From assembly GCA_001487125.1 (NCBI GenBank), contig LN913013.1, positions 496,001 to 560,000 on the forward strand: DNA of 64,000 bases, in the 5' to 3' direction. The DNA is from Gabonibacter massiliensis. Lineage in GTDB: Bacteria; Bacteroidota; Bacteroidia; Bacteroidales; Marinifilaceae. The notes beneath the pieces were generated by a model that saw nothing but the letters and a program-made list of their open reading frames with translations, did not search any database and was not told the DNA's origin. Below are positions 1-8,091 of the stretch, one piece after another. Position 1 is the stretch's first letter, and every line of letters begins with the position of its first letter. Both the position numbers and the translations under genes were made by a program.

Positions 1-46
1 TGAAAAATGGAGGAAAAATGATATGAGCTACAATAAAATAAAAAAC

Positions 47-89
47 GGAGGAAGTGTCTCTCTGTCTGGTAAACGTGGACACTTCCTCC
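47..89. terminator. Perfect 12-bp inverted repeat before susC
   Basis: GGAGGAAGTGTC (47-58) and GACACTTCCTCC (78-89) are exact complements around a 19-nt loop. The A-rich stretch on the left (41-45 and beyond) becomes a T-tract only when read on the minus strand; no T-run follows on the plus strand. It may end a transcript or sit in the 5' leader of the SusC operon. The first 46 bases hold no recognisable gene; the upstream gene lies outside the window. Confidence 0.5.
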
Positions 90-126
90 TGAATCAGTCA
101 ATTATTATTAACTAACAATCAAAGTT

Positions 127-3100
127 ATGAAAAAAACTTATGATCGAAAAGTGTTTAAGCGAAAATTGCCCGGCAGGAGGATTCGGGTGATTATTATTTT
201 GTTGCAAACGGTGGTGCTCGTGGGATTTCCCCTGATGATGCAGGCGAATACCCAAGATTCTACCCGGCAAAAAAGTTACGCGATCAAAGGGAAGGTCGTG
301 GATGAAAAGAATGAGCCTTTGCCGGGGGTGACCGTCCGGTTGGATAGTACTTTCTTGGGATGTACGACCGATAAAAAGGGACATTTTTCTTTTTTGCTAC
401 CCCGAAAGACGGGAAAGCTGATTTTCTCGTTTGTGGGATTTAAAACGGTAAAAATGGATTTTAACGCCGATAAGTTTTTGTCCGTGAAGATGAAAGAAGA
501 TGTTTCAACGTTAGACGAGGTGACGATTGTTGCTTACGGGACGCAGAGCAGGAGGGAGGTGATTGGGGCCATGTCGACCGTAAGGGCCGAGGAGATAAAG
601 GATATTCCTACCCCTTCGTTAGCCAATCTTTTACAGGGGAGAGTGCCCGGGATGAACGTGATCAACGCTACCGGGGCTCCCGGTGGGGGCGGTATATCGG
701 TGACGATACGAGGGTTTAACAGTCTCTCGATCGAAGCCTCCCGGAGAGGGTCGGAGCCGCTTTGGGTGATCGACGGGATTCCCATGTTGTCGTTTACTTC
801 GCCCATTACCGGAACCAATACCGTGGCGGAGATCGACCCGAACGATATCGAGAGCGTGCAGGTGCTGAAAGATGCCGCTTCCGCTTCCATATACGGGTCG
901 AGGGCGGCAAACGGGGTGATTCTAGTCACCACGAAAAAAGGACGCCTGAATGAACGGGCTAAGGTGAATATCAATGTATCCCGTACGTTTGCCTTTAATC
1001 CTTCCTTGCCCGATCTGACCGGGGGAAACAAGGAACGACACCACCGGATGGAGGCGTTGAGGAATTTACAACAGGCTTACTACGATCCGGAAACCAATAC
1101 GTATCAATACGTGGAGTCCTACGAGGAGTCTTTACGGAAGGGATTGCATTACAATTATTTCTGGAACAAGGGAGGAGGAACCTCGGTTGCTCCTTATCAG
1201 GATAGTCTGAACAAGTTCTACAACAACTCGACCAATATGTTCGATTACTATTTTCGGGCGGCGAAGGTGACGGATGCCAACCTGCAACTGAACGGGGGAA
1301 CCCGGCAGGTCAGCTACAACGTGGGACTCGGTTATTATAACGAGAATGGCGTGTTGCGTAACACCGGGTTTAGCCGGATCAAGTTGTTGAGTAATTTTAC
1401 GATACGACCCTTTGAAAATATGGAGGCCAACCTGCGTTTTTATATAGCACGCACGGGCCGGAAACGTTCTTCCCGTCTAAGTAGCGTCAGCGGTTTCTTT
1501 TCGGGAATGGAACTGGAACAGATACCGGAGGAGTTGATGGATTATCCGACCCTCTATCCCGGCCCGGGGCATCCCGCTTTCGAGGAGACGGTGAAGCGTT
1601 TTAACTCGATTATCGAGAAAAACGAGTCCTATCGTTTACGGGCGAGCTTCGATCTGAGCTACGAGTTTATCAAGGGATTGGAGTGGAGGTCTTCGCTCTC
1701 CCTCGATTATTCGCAACAGAATCATAATTTCTTTACCCCTTCCGAACTCGACGAGTATTACGAGTCTTTCTCGTTGGGGCAGATCGGGCGTAACCTGATG
1801 TTGTTGAACGAGAATCTGTTGACTTTTAAACATCGTTTTAGGGAGGATCATGCCATCGATCTATTGGTCGGACTCTCTTTGCAGGCGGACGAGATGAATT
1901 TTAACAAGGGGTGGGGGAAGCGGGCCCCGAGCGATCTGATCCATTACGTGTCGTGGAGGGGAAACGTGTTCGATGTACCGGATAAACGAGCGTTGAAGGA
2001 TTTTATGAGTAGTCGGGAGAAAAGTACGATGGTCGGCCTTTTCGGACGAATCAATTACAATTTTAAACAAAAATATCTGGCTTCCTTTACCTTACGCCGG
2101 GATGCCTCTTCCAAGTTCGGGGAAAAAGTGCGATGGGGGACTTTTCCCTCTTATGCCGTGGGATATGCCTTTTCGGAAGAGCCGTTTATGGATTGGAGCC
2201 GGAACGTGCTGGATTTCGGGAAGATCAGGGTGAGCCTGGGGAAGTCGGGAAGGCAATTCGACCAGCCTTATATAGCGTATGGTTTATTGCTCCCGGGAGA
2301 TCCTTTTTTAGGAAAGCCGACGGTTCAGCCCTATTTGGCGGAAGGGTTGATCAACCGGGAACTGACCTGGGAGGAGACCCGGCAATGGGATGCGGGGATA
2401 GACCTCGATTTCTTTAATTACAGGTTGGGCATTACCTTCGATTACTATTACCGCTACACGGATAAGTTGTTGTATAAGGTCGGGTTACCGGGAGACTATT
2501 CAGGCTTTCTCCTGCAATGGCAGAATGCTTATGCTATTTCGAACGAAGGGGTGGAATTACAGGTGAAATGGGATATTATCCGGAAGAGCAAATGGCAATG
2601 GAACATGACCTTTAATATCGCCCGTAACTGGAATCGCTTGGAAAAAAGTACGAACGGGAGAGACTTTTGGACGGAGAACAGGTACAATAATTTGAATATT
2701 ATCGGGAAACCCCTGAACGGGATTTACGCTTTTCAGACGAACGGTTACTACTCGGATCAGAAGGAGGTTCCCTACACCTACCAGAGCGGAAGGTACACGC
2801 CTCTCAATGTATCCACCACCCAATTCTATCGCCCGGGAAACCGGGTTTTTATGGATACGGACGGGAACGGTAAGATAGAGGCTGACTTGCCGTATGCCGA
2901 CGATAGGGTGTATGTCGGCTCACCGCTCCCCATCGCCCACGGTGGGATCACCTCCTCGCTGAATTGGAAGAGGTTTGACCTGAATGTATTGTTTAACTAC
3001 GTGTTGGGACGTCATATCCTGAATGCCGGGAGGGGAGCAAGCGTGGGAACGGTTCTCGGAATAAGTGTAAAGGATATCGTGAAACCCGTTTTTGCCGATC

Positions 3101-3444
3101 TGACCAAGGTCACTTTCTGGGAAAAACCGGGAGACAAGAGCGATTTTCCGAGAAATAGCGTGGAGATGGGTTTGAAAGATTTCTCCACCCATATAGCGAG
3201 CAACGTGCAGAAGGTAAACTTTATCAAATTAAAGACCATGACTGTCGGGTATACCCTGCCGGAAACGATAAAGAAAAAGATCGGGTTCGGTGTGCGTGTT
3301 TTCGTGTCGGGAGAGAACCTCTTTACCTGGACAAACTACACGGGCCCCGACCCGGAATCCGTCGATATGGTGTCCGGCATCGATAATTTAAGCAATTATC
3401 CTTTGGCCCGGCGAGTGACTTTAGGTTTAACCGTTAATTTGTAA
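127..3444 (+). CDS. SusC/RagA-family TonB-dependent receptor
   Basis: Outer-membrane active transporter that pairs with a SusD lipoprotein to import a bound ligand using TonB energy. A basic N-terminus and hydrophobic stretch (about residues 20-40) form the signal. A carboxypeptidase-regulatory-like beta domain follows (about 52-125), then a TonB-box-like segment TLDEVTIVAYG (128-138), the plug (about 145-270, including VTTKKG), and a long barrel ending in an aromatic-poor GLTVNL strand. At 1105 residues it is of normal length for SusC. There is no N-terminal STN signalling domain, so direct transmembrane signalling to an anti-sigma factor is not supported. It is first in an operon with SusD (4-nt gap), a fasciclin protein and a lipoprotein. 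The ligand is unknown; no glycoside hydrolase is adjacent, so a peptide or glycoprotein-derived ligand is as likely as a glycan. Confidence 0.95.
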   Translation: MKKTYDRKVFKRKLPGRRIRVIIILLQTVVLVGFPLMMQANTQDSTRQKSYAIKGKVVDEKNEPLPGVTVRLDSTFLGCTTDKKGHFSFLLPRKTGKLIFSFVGFKTVKMDFNADKFLSVKMKEDVSTLDEVTIVAYGTQSRREVIGAMSTVRAEEIKDIPTPSLANLLQGRVPGMNVINATGAPGGGGISVTIRGFNSLSIEASRRGSEPLWVIDGIPMLSFTSPITGTNTVAEIDPNDIESVQVLKDAASASIYGSRAANGVILVTTKKGRLNERAKVNINVSRTFAFNPSLPDLTGGNKERHHRMEALRNLQQAYYDPETNTYQYVESYEESLRKGLHYNYFWNKGGGTSVAPYQDSLNKFYNNSTNMFDYYFRAAKVTDANLQLNGGTRQVSYNVGLGYYNENGVLRNTGFSRIKLLSNFTIRPFENMEANLRFYIARTGRKRSSRLSSVSGFFSGMELEQIPEELMDYPTLYPGPGHPAFEETVKRFNSIIEKNESYRLRASFDLSYEFIKGLEWRSSLSLDYSQQNHNFFTPSELDEYYESFSLGQIGRNLMLLNENLLTFKHRFREDHAIDLLVGLSLQADEMNFNKGWGKRAPSDLIHYVSWRGNVFDVPDKRALKDFMSSREKSTMVGLFGRINYNFKQKYLASFTLRRDASSKFGEKVRWGTFPSYAVGYAFSEEPFMDWSRNVLDFGKIRVSLGKSGRQFDQPYIAYGLLLPGDPFLGKPTVQPYLAEGLINRELTWEETRQWDAGIDLDFFNYRLGITFDYYYRYTDKLLYKVGLPGDYSGFLLQWQNAYAISNEGVELQVKWDIIRKSKWQWNMTFNIARNWNRLEKSTNGRDFWTENRYNNLNIIGKPLNGIYAFQTNGYYSDQKEVPYTYQSGRYTPLNVSTTQFYRPGNRVFMDTDGNGKIEADLPYADDRVYVGSPLPIAHGGITSSLNWKRFDLNVLFNYVLGRHILNAGRGASVGTVLGISVKDIVKPVFADLTKVTFWEKPGDKSDFPRNSVEMGLKDFSTHIASNVQKVNFIKLKTMTVGYTLPETIKKKIGFGVRVFVSGENLFTWTNYTGPDPESVDMVSGIDNLSNYPLARRVTLGLTVNL

Positions 3445-3448
3445 AACG

Positions 3449-4969
3449 ATGATCAGAATTATCTATTTTATACCCTTGTTGTTGCTGTGTTGGGGATGCA
3501 ACGACTTTTTGAATGAGGAGCCGGAAGTTTCCGTTACGAATAACAATTACTGGAAAACCGAACAGGATGTGGAGAGTGCCGTTTACGGAATGCATCTGCA
3601 ATTTCGTTATGCGATGGGGAACGGTAACCCGCAAGATCGGGATAGGGGAGTGATATTCGATATGTTGCCCGCTCCCTGGTTGCGTTTAGTGAATAACGAT
3701 TTGCGCTCGTTTTATCAGATTTCGGATTTGCGTCTTTTTTGGAGAGACTATTATAATGTAATCTGCCTTACCAATTCGATTCTCGATAATATTTCCCGGG
3801 CTTCGTTACCTGAAGAAAGATATCGTTTTTATTTGGGACAGACGTTGGTGGTCCGGGCATGGGTTTATTTTTATATTATTTGCAATTGGGGAGACGCTCC
3901 CTGGATCGAGCACAATGAGGACGTGGGAGAGAAAGGACGTATCCCCTGGCAGAAGATTGCGGAGTATATTATTAGTGATTTGAAAAAGGCGATAGAGCTG
4001 TTACCCCGGGCCTATGATTTACAGGACAGTAAAGGGAAGTCTATCGAGAGTAAACAGATACCTTCCAAGGGAACGGCTCATGCCATATTGGCACAGGTGT
4101 ACGCGTGGAAAGCCGGATTAAACCGGGAACCGGAGTTAAACCGATCGGCCTTGGCGGAGTGTGATTCCGTTGTTTCCGATCCCTCGTACGATTTGGTCGG
4201 TTCGATTCGGGAAGTATGTGAAGCGGTGATGTTGGGAAACAGCCGGGAGGGCATTTTTGAATTGGATTTCGGGAAAGATTCCGATGGTGATTTATCTCTC
4301 AAAGGGGGATATTCCGATCTTTGCCAAAGATGGCCCGTTCTTCCTTTAACCACTCCGGCCACTTATTCAAGAAGTCAGCTTGCCATCAGCAGTGCTGCGG
4401 TTTACCGTCTCTATCCCGATAAAACGGATCAGCGGCGGGAAGAGTATTTTTATAAATTGGATAGCATGGCCGGAGTATCGACTGCCATCACGAGGGGAAG
4501 AGCCTATATACGAAAGATACGGCACGTTGTCATTTACGTGGGAGGACCACTGGATGGGAGGTTGAAAGGATACGAGGATAACCAGATTATAATCCGGTTG
4601 GCCGATATCCTTTTGTTGCGGGCCGAACTACGGGCTAAAACAGGAGATACCGGGGGAGCTATTGCCGATCTCAACCGTGTCCGTCGCCGGGCGGGGGCCA
4701 CAGAATATCCGGCCGGAGAAAACGATCTGAAAGAGGCCATCGCTGTCGAGCGGGATCGGGAGCTGTTTTGTGAAGGAATCACGATTCGCTTTTTCGATAT
4801 CCTGCGTAACGGGACTTTCCGGGAAAAATTAAGAGGCGGATTTAAAACGCTTACCGATCAGGATGTAGCAGACGGAGCCCTGTTTCTCCCGGTGGGTAAG
4901 AGTGCCTTCTTTAATAATACGCTTATGCGACAAAATATCTATTGGAAAAAACAAGGGTTCCAAAATTAA
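3449..4969 (+). CDS. SusD/RagB-family surface lipoprotein
   Basis: Ligand-binding lid of the SusC transporter, anchored at the cell surface. The signal ends in LLLLCWGC, with Cys17 as the lipidated residue. The rest fits the SusD fold: an alpha-helical TPR-like scaffold (for example residues around 120-240) and the conserved C-terminal region with LADILLLRAELRAKTGD and a late FRWN-like segment (about 370-450). Length 506 is usual. It starts 4 nt after the SusC stop, so the two are co-translated. The partner gene and the absence of nearby carbohydrate enzymes leave the ligand open. Confidence 0.94.
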   Translation: MIRIIYFIPLLLLCWGCNDFLNEEPEVSVTNNNYWKTEQDVESAVYGMHLQFRYAMGNGNPQDRDRGVIFDMLPAPWLRLVNNDLRSFYQISDLRLFWRDYYNVICLTNSILDNISRASLPEERYRFYLGQTLVVRAWVYFYIICNWGDAPWIEHNEDVGEKGRIPWQKIAEYIISDLKKAIELLPRAYDLQDSKGKSIESKQIPSKGTAHAILAQVYAWKAGLNREPELNRSALAECDSVVSDPSYDLVGSIREVCEAVMLGNSREGIFELDFGKDSDGDLSLKGGYSDLCQRWPVLPLTTPATYSRSQLAISSAAVYRLYPDKTDQRREEYFYKLDSMAGVSTAITRGRAYIRKIRHVVIYVGGPLDGRLKGYEDNQIIIRLADILLLRAELRAKTGDTGGAIADLNRVRRRAGATEYPAGENDLKEAIAVERDRELFCEGITIRFFDILRNGTFREKLRGGFKTLTDQDVADGALFLPVGKSAFFNNTLMRQNIYWKKQGFQN

Positions 4970-4980
4970 AATCACAGATT

Positions 4981-5604
4981 ATGAGAAAGATATATATGAT
5001 CGTTTTGATTGCTTCCTTTTTATGGGAATGTGACGATAACTATTTTCACGACACGGGATTAGCGAATGGGGTACATGATTGCACGATGTGGGAGTACCTG
5101 CGGTCGGATCACGAAAATTGGGACTCCACGGTTCTGTTGATCCAACGGGCCGGACTTGTACCCCTGTTCGAGGGAAAATCTGCCGAATACCCGGAGATCA
5201 CTTTTTTCGGGCCGACGAACCTTTCGATCATTCAATTTTTGTTGACGACAACGGATCGTGCCGGAAATCGGTTGTATCACCGGATTGCCGACATCCCGGA
5301 AGAGACCTGCGAACGTCTCGTAAAATCCCACATTATTCCCGGTAGAAGGATAAAGGAGGATTTCGATTACGAGGTAAGGGGAACCCTCACGGGAGGGACG
5401 ATCCTGCAAACGCTTACCGGGATAGAGTTACGCGTTTTTCGGACCAAAGGGGATTACAACGGTATCCCCGATATCGGTCCCGAGGGTTTGGGTATTCATG
5501 CTTTGGTCAACGGCTTTATCGCGGGAGTGGCTTCTGCCGATATCGTGACGAATACGGGGATGGTACACTCCTTAAGTTATAGTTATCAAATGGTTGAACT
5601 TTAA
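4981..5604 (+). CDS. Fasciclin-domain lipoprotein
   Basis: Predicted surface or periplasmic lipoprotein with one fasciclin (FAS1) domain, an adhesion or ligand-binding fold. The start at 4981 is chosen because it gives a normal lipoprotein signal (basic MRK, hydrophobic core, LWEC with Cys17) and lies just after the SusD stop; an in-frame ATG at 4942 would overlap susD and bury the signal. FAS1 features include the ITFFGPTNLSI segment near residue 65 and the paired LVKSHIIPG segment near 110. It is third in the SusC/SusD operon. FAS1 lipoproteins next to SusC/SusD pairs are common in Bacteroidota; a role as an extra surface binding protein is inferred. Confidence 0.8.
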   Translation: MRKIYMIVLIASFLWECDDNYFHDTGLANGVHDCTMWEYLRSDHENWDSTVLLIQRAGLVPLFEGKSAEYPEITFFGPTNLSIIQFLLTTTDRAGNRLYHRIADIPEETCERLVKSHIIPGRRIKEDFDYEVRGTLTGGTILQTLTGIELRVFRTKGDYNGIPDIGPEGLGIHALVNGFIAGVASADIVTNTGMVHSLSYSYQMVEL

Positions 5605-5616
5605 ACACGAATACAG

Positions 5617-6033
5617 ATGAAAGTAATATATAAAGTATCGGTTATCCTATCGGTTCTGTTCGCGGGAGTCGGTTGTCAGGATATAACAGTGGGGTATCTG
5701 ATGACCCGGAATGCAAAATATACTCCCGATACGTTAATCGTAAAAGCCGTGTTGGACCCGGTAACGGATGCCCGCCGGATTCAATTCCGTATTCCCTGGC
5801 AATCGACGGCCATGGAAGGAGTACAGGGAACATCCCCGGTACGTTACTCGATCCGGGGCATCGGTAACGAACATGCAGAATCTTTGTCACAGTTCCGGAT
5901 GTACGGGAAAGGAATTATCGAATTGCCATACGATCATACGGTTCCTGTCGGCAGGTACGTGATTGACTTAAGGATAGAAAACGAAGGGTATATGCATGAT
6001 CTGGACTCTGTTTTTACGGTGATCGTTAAATAA
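5617..6033 (+). CDS. Small lipoprotein of the SusC/SusD operon
   Basis: Not assigned to a named family. It has a lipoprotein signal (MKVIYKVSV, lipobox GVGC with Cys20) and about 115 residues of mostly beta-strand character, for example segments RIQFRIPW, RYSIRGIG and GRYVIDLRIENEG. It starts 12 nt after the fasciclin gene and ends the operon. Short beta-sandwich lipoproteins at this position are usually surface-exposed accessory binding proteins; that role is inference. No catalytic motif is visible. Confidence 0.75.
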   Translation: MKVIYKVSVILSVLFAGVGCQDITVGYLMTRNAKYTPDTLIVKAVLDPVTDARRIQFRIPWQSTAMEGVQGTSPVRYSIRGIGNEHAESLSQFRMYGKGIIELPYDHTVPVGRYVIDLRIENEGYMHDLDSVFTVIVK

Positions 6034-6037
6034 GAAA

Positions 6038-6120
6038 TGACGATTGTAGATTAGAAGATTAGGAGATTAAGTGATTCTGTGATTCAGTGATTCTGTGATT
6101 CAGTGATTGGGGGATTGAGG
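6038..6120 (+). repeat. Octamer-phased GATTNNGT repeat, copy 1
   Basis: After the head TGACGATTGTAGATT (6038-6052), GATT occurs at 6049, 6057, 6065, 6073, 6081, 6089, 6097, 6105 and 6113, exactly every 8 nt. The 16-mer GTGATTCTGTGATTCA occurs twice in tandem (6071-6086, 6087-6102). The same 15-nt head reappears at 6680. Function unknown. Confidence 0.85.
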
Positions 6121-6168
6121 AATCAAGGGATTTGCGATTAACAAAAACAAAAGAGTCTGAATAAAAAG

Positions 6169-6193
6169 AGAGGGGAGTGGAATCCCCTCTTTT
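6169..6193 (-). terminator. Rho-independent terminator for the 6219-6581 gene
   Basis: AGAGGGGA (6169-6176) pairs with TCCCCTCT (6183-6190) across a 6-nt loop. On the minus strand it is followed by CTTTTTATT, and on the plus strand by TTT, so it can also stop readthrough from the SusC/SusD operon. Confidence 0.75.
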
Positions 6194-6218
6194 CAGGTTG
6201 TGACGTCTGTTCGTTGGC

Positions 6219-6581
6219 CTATTTGAGACCAGGGGATGATGTTGGCGTCAAATAGACTGAGACATTGCTGCAATCTGTGTTTTCCCAATCAAAACTGACG
6301 GTCTTGGTTCCGTATTGGTTGTAATCCGGATCTGAAAACCTTAAGTCGGAAGGGCTGTTGCTGACGGAAATAGAAAATTTTCCGCTAACATTGGTTCTTT
6401 CCGAGTTTAATACTCCTGTACTTGTAACCTCTTCAATCAAAATTCCTTCCAAAACTTTATGGGTAAGGGCATCGTACACTGTTCCACTAATCGTTCCTGT
6501 AGTTTGCGGAGCGGTAAAATTCGTGAAGACAAAACCTATCGCCATGGATAGGATGAGGCCGATAAAAATAGTTTTTTTCAT
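6219..6581 (-). CDS. Secreted carboxypeptidase-regulatory-like protein
   Basis: A 120-residue secreted protein. It has a signal peptide (MKKTIFIGLILSMAIGF) followed by one small beta-sandwich domain of the carboxypeptidase-regulatory/CNA-B-like type: GTISGTVYDALTHKVLEG, then NVSGKFSISV, then a C-terminal strand. This fold is normally a module of larger proteins, and here it stands alone. It is monocistronic on the minus strand, with a clear terminator at 6169-6193. No lipobox or sorting domain is seen, so it is probably periplasmic or released. Its specific role is unknown. Confidence 0.7.
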   Translation of the reverse strand: MKKTIFIGLILSMAIGFVFTNFTAPQTTGTISGTVYDALTHKVLEGILIEEVTSTGVLNSERTNVSGKFSISVSNSPSDLRFSDPDYNQYGTKTVSFDWENTDCSNVSVYLTPTSSPGLK

Positions 6582-6679
6582 TGGTAGTTGTTTTTAGGTT
6601 TAACGAAAAAAAGATATGATACACAGCCCCTTTTGAGAATATTTCCTGTAAGTTACGACATTTCTTTTAATTAAACAAT

Positions 6680-6748
6680 TGACGATTGTAGATTTTAGAT
6701 TGACGATTAGGAAATTAAAGGATTGAGTGATTAAGTGATTGGGTGATT
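6680..6748 (+). repeat. Octamer-phased GATTNNGT repeat, copy 2
   Basis: It begins with TGACGATTGTAGATT, identical to 6038-6052. GATT/AATT units follow at 6705, 6713, 6721, 6729, 6737 and 6745 on an exact 8-nt phase; the first three units are spaced 7 nt. Confidence 0.8.
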
Positions 6749-6919
6749 TAAAAATTGTGGATCGGGGGAATAGTTTTATGTATTTCGACAATTTTTCTCA
6801 TAAGTCGTGTTATTTTTTGACCTGTTAAAGAATAGGCGTGTTCGTATGTTGATCTTCTTAAACAAGTTTAATAATTCTATTAAATAATTATCAGTCAATG
6901 GAATATGGTGTTGTTGTAT

Positions 6920-6927
6920 TATATTTG
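6920..6927 (+). promoter_or_regulatory. -7 box of a candidate umuD promoter
   Basis: TATATTTG matches the Bacteroidetes -7 consensus TAnnTTTG. It ends only 8 nt before the umuD ATG, so a transcript from it would be almost leaderless. No good TTTG -33 element is visible. Confidence 0.4.
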
Positions 6928-6935
6928 TATTCAGG

Positions 6936-7379
6936 ATGGAAAAGAAGAAAGTGTGTTTGGAAATTTATTCGTGTGATTCGTCGATGCACATTGAACTGCT
7001 TTATGCTGATTGTGGAATCCGGGCCGGATTTCCGAATCCCGCGCAGGATTTTATGGATTTATCAATTGATTTGAATACCGAGTTGATAAAACATCCGTCG
7101 GCAACCTTTTACGGTAGAGTGGTGGGTGATTCTTTAAAAGACGCGGGAATCGAGGAAGGGGATATTTTGATTATCGACAAATCCATAAAACCCCGGGAAG
7201 GGGATATGGCCGTATGTTTCGTGGATGGAGAGTTTACGCTGAAGATTATAAAGTTTGAAAAGAAGACGATATGGTTATTACCTGCAAACACCGATTATCA
7301 ACCTATAAAAATAACCGAAGAAAATGATTTTATGATTTGGGGAGTGGTTACCTATACGATCAAAAAGAGACGCAAATGA
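6936..7379 (+). CDS. umuD: UmuD-like self-cleaving translesion polymerase subunit
   Basis: S24-family protease that, after RecA-stimulated self-cleavage, becomes the accessory subunit of the error-prone polymerase V. Cleavage is expected at Ala30-Gly31 in RAGFPNPAQDF, matching E. coli Cys24-Gly25. The catalytic pair is Ser66 (VVGDS) and Lys103 (FTLK). Both are shifted by exactly six residues from E. coli Ser60 and Lys97, so the family assignment is firm. Length 147. Unusually, umuC is not directly downstream. umuD instead runs into a converging SRAP gene, with only one base between the two stop codons, and umuC lies beyond that on the opposite strand. No LexA-type box was recognised upstream. 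Confidence 0.93.
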   Translation: MEKKKVCLEIYSCDSSMHIELLYADCGIRAGFPNPAQDFMDLSIDLNTELIKHPSATFYGRVVGDSLKDAGIEEGDILIIDKSIKPREGDMAVCFVDGEFTLKIIKFEKKTIWLLPANTDYQPIKITEENDFMIWGVVTYTIKKRRK

Positions 7380-7380
7380 A

Positions 7381-8088
7381 TCATGCACTTTTTTTCGGTT
7401 CAATGATGGACGGATCATGAGGATTTTTCAGGATGAAGTCGTTATTTATTTCGTACGCTTTCATAAGCGTGTCCGGGAAGGGATGTAAAAAACTTTCGAT
7501 CTCTTGTTTGGTTAACCGGGGATCTAACCAGTTTTTTTCTTCCTCTTGCAGGAGTATAACAGGCATCCGGGAATTGGTGTTGTGGATGTATTTCATTAAA
7601 TCGTTCGCTTCGGTGGTGATGATCGAGAAGGTTTTTATAATTTCTCCAGTCTGAGGATCAGTCCAGTCGGAGTAGATCCCGGCCATAGAAAAGATATCTT
7701 CATCATTAACCTGTATGAAATACGGGATTTTCTTCTTTCCCTCGTGCCGCCAGTCAAAAAAGCCCGTGGAGGGTACGATGCACCTTTTCGTGTTGATCGA
7801 ACCCCGGAACGATGGTTTTTCAAATATACTTTCAGCCCTTGCGTTGTATGTTCTGGTCCTGATTTTGTTAGCTGCTTCCTCGTTCTTTATCCAAAACGGG
7901 ATCAATCCCCATTTGTAGACTTGTATCTCCGGATCGGTGGTGATGATAGGGAAGTCGGGATTATTGAATGCGGAGACATGATATTGTTCCTGGATAATTT
8001 TTTCCGCGATTTCAATAATATTCAATTGTTTCCCGTACCGGGCTGCCAAACGTTGGGCCTTCTTTGACATTGAATTATGAAAACACAT
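7381..8088 (-). CDS. SRAP-domain abasic-site shield (YedK/HMCES)
   Basis: SRAP proteins covalently trap abasic sites in single-stranded DNA through Cys2. Here the chain begins Met-Cys (MCFHN), giving Cys2 after methionine removal. Other active-site features are present: ARAES (glutamate), the STGFFDW segment, and HNTNSRMPVIL containing the catalytic His. Length 235 is typical. It starts 3 nt after the umuC stop, so umuC and this gene form one operon. An AP-site shield with a translesion polymerase makes a coherent damage-tolerance unit. It converges on umuD with a 1-nt gap and no terminator between them. Confidence 0.92.
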   Translation of the reverse strand: MCFHNSMSKKAQRLAARYGKQLNIIEIAEKIIQEQYHVSAFNNPDFPIITTDPEIQVYKWGLIPFWIKNEEAANKIRTRTYNARAESIFEKPSFRGSINTKRCIVPSTGFFDWRHEGKKKIPYFIQVNDEDIFSMAGIYSDWTDPQTGEIIKTFSIITTEANDLMKYIHNTNSRMPVILLQEEEKNWLDPRLTKQEIESFLHPFPDTLMKAYEINNDFILKNPHDPSIIEPKKSA

Positions 8089-8091
8089 AAT

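Larger units (their letters stand above)
6582..6935. other. Gene-free spacer upstream of umuD
   Basis: A 354-nt AT-rich spacer between divergent genes. It holds the second octamer repeat (6680-6748) and a promoter -10-type box for umuD (6920-6927). Apparent short reading frames here are formed by the repeat and are not convincing genes. Confidence 0.6.

Noticed and set aside
4942-4980. Upstream start for the fasciclin protein
   Set aside because: It would overlap susD and place the lipoprotein signal inside the chain; 4981 gives a normal lipobox.
6038-6120. CRISPR array
   Set aside because: The units are only 8 nt, contiguous and without unique spacers, and there are no cas genes.
6600-6791. 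Possible small minus-strand gene
   Set aside because: It is formed largely by the octamer repeat, has no signal or domain and no ribosome site.
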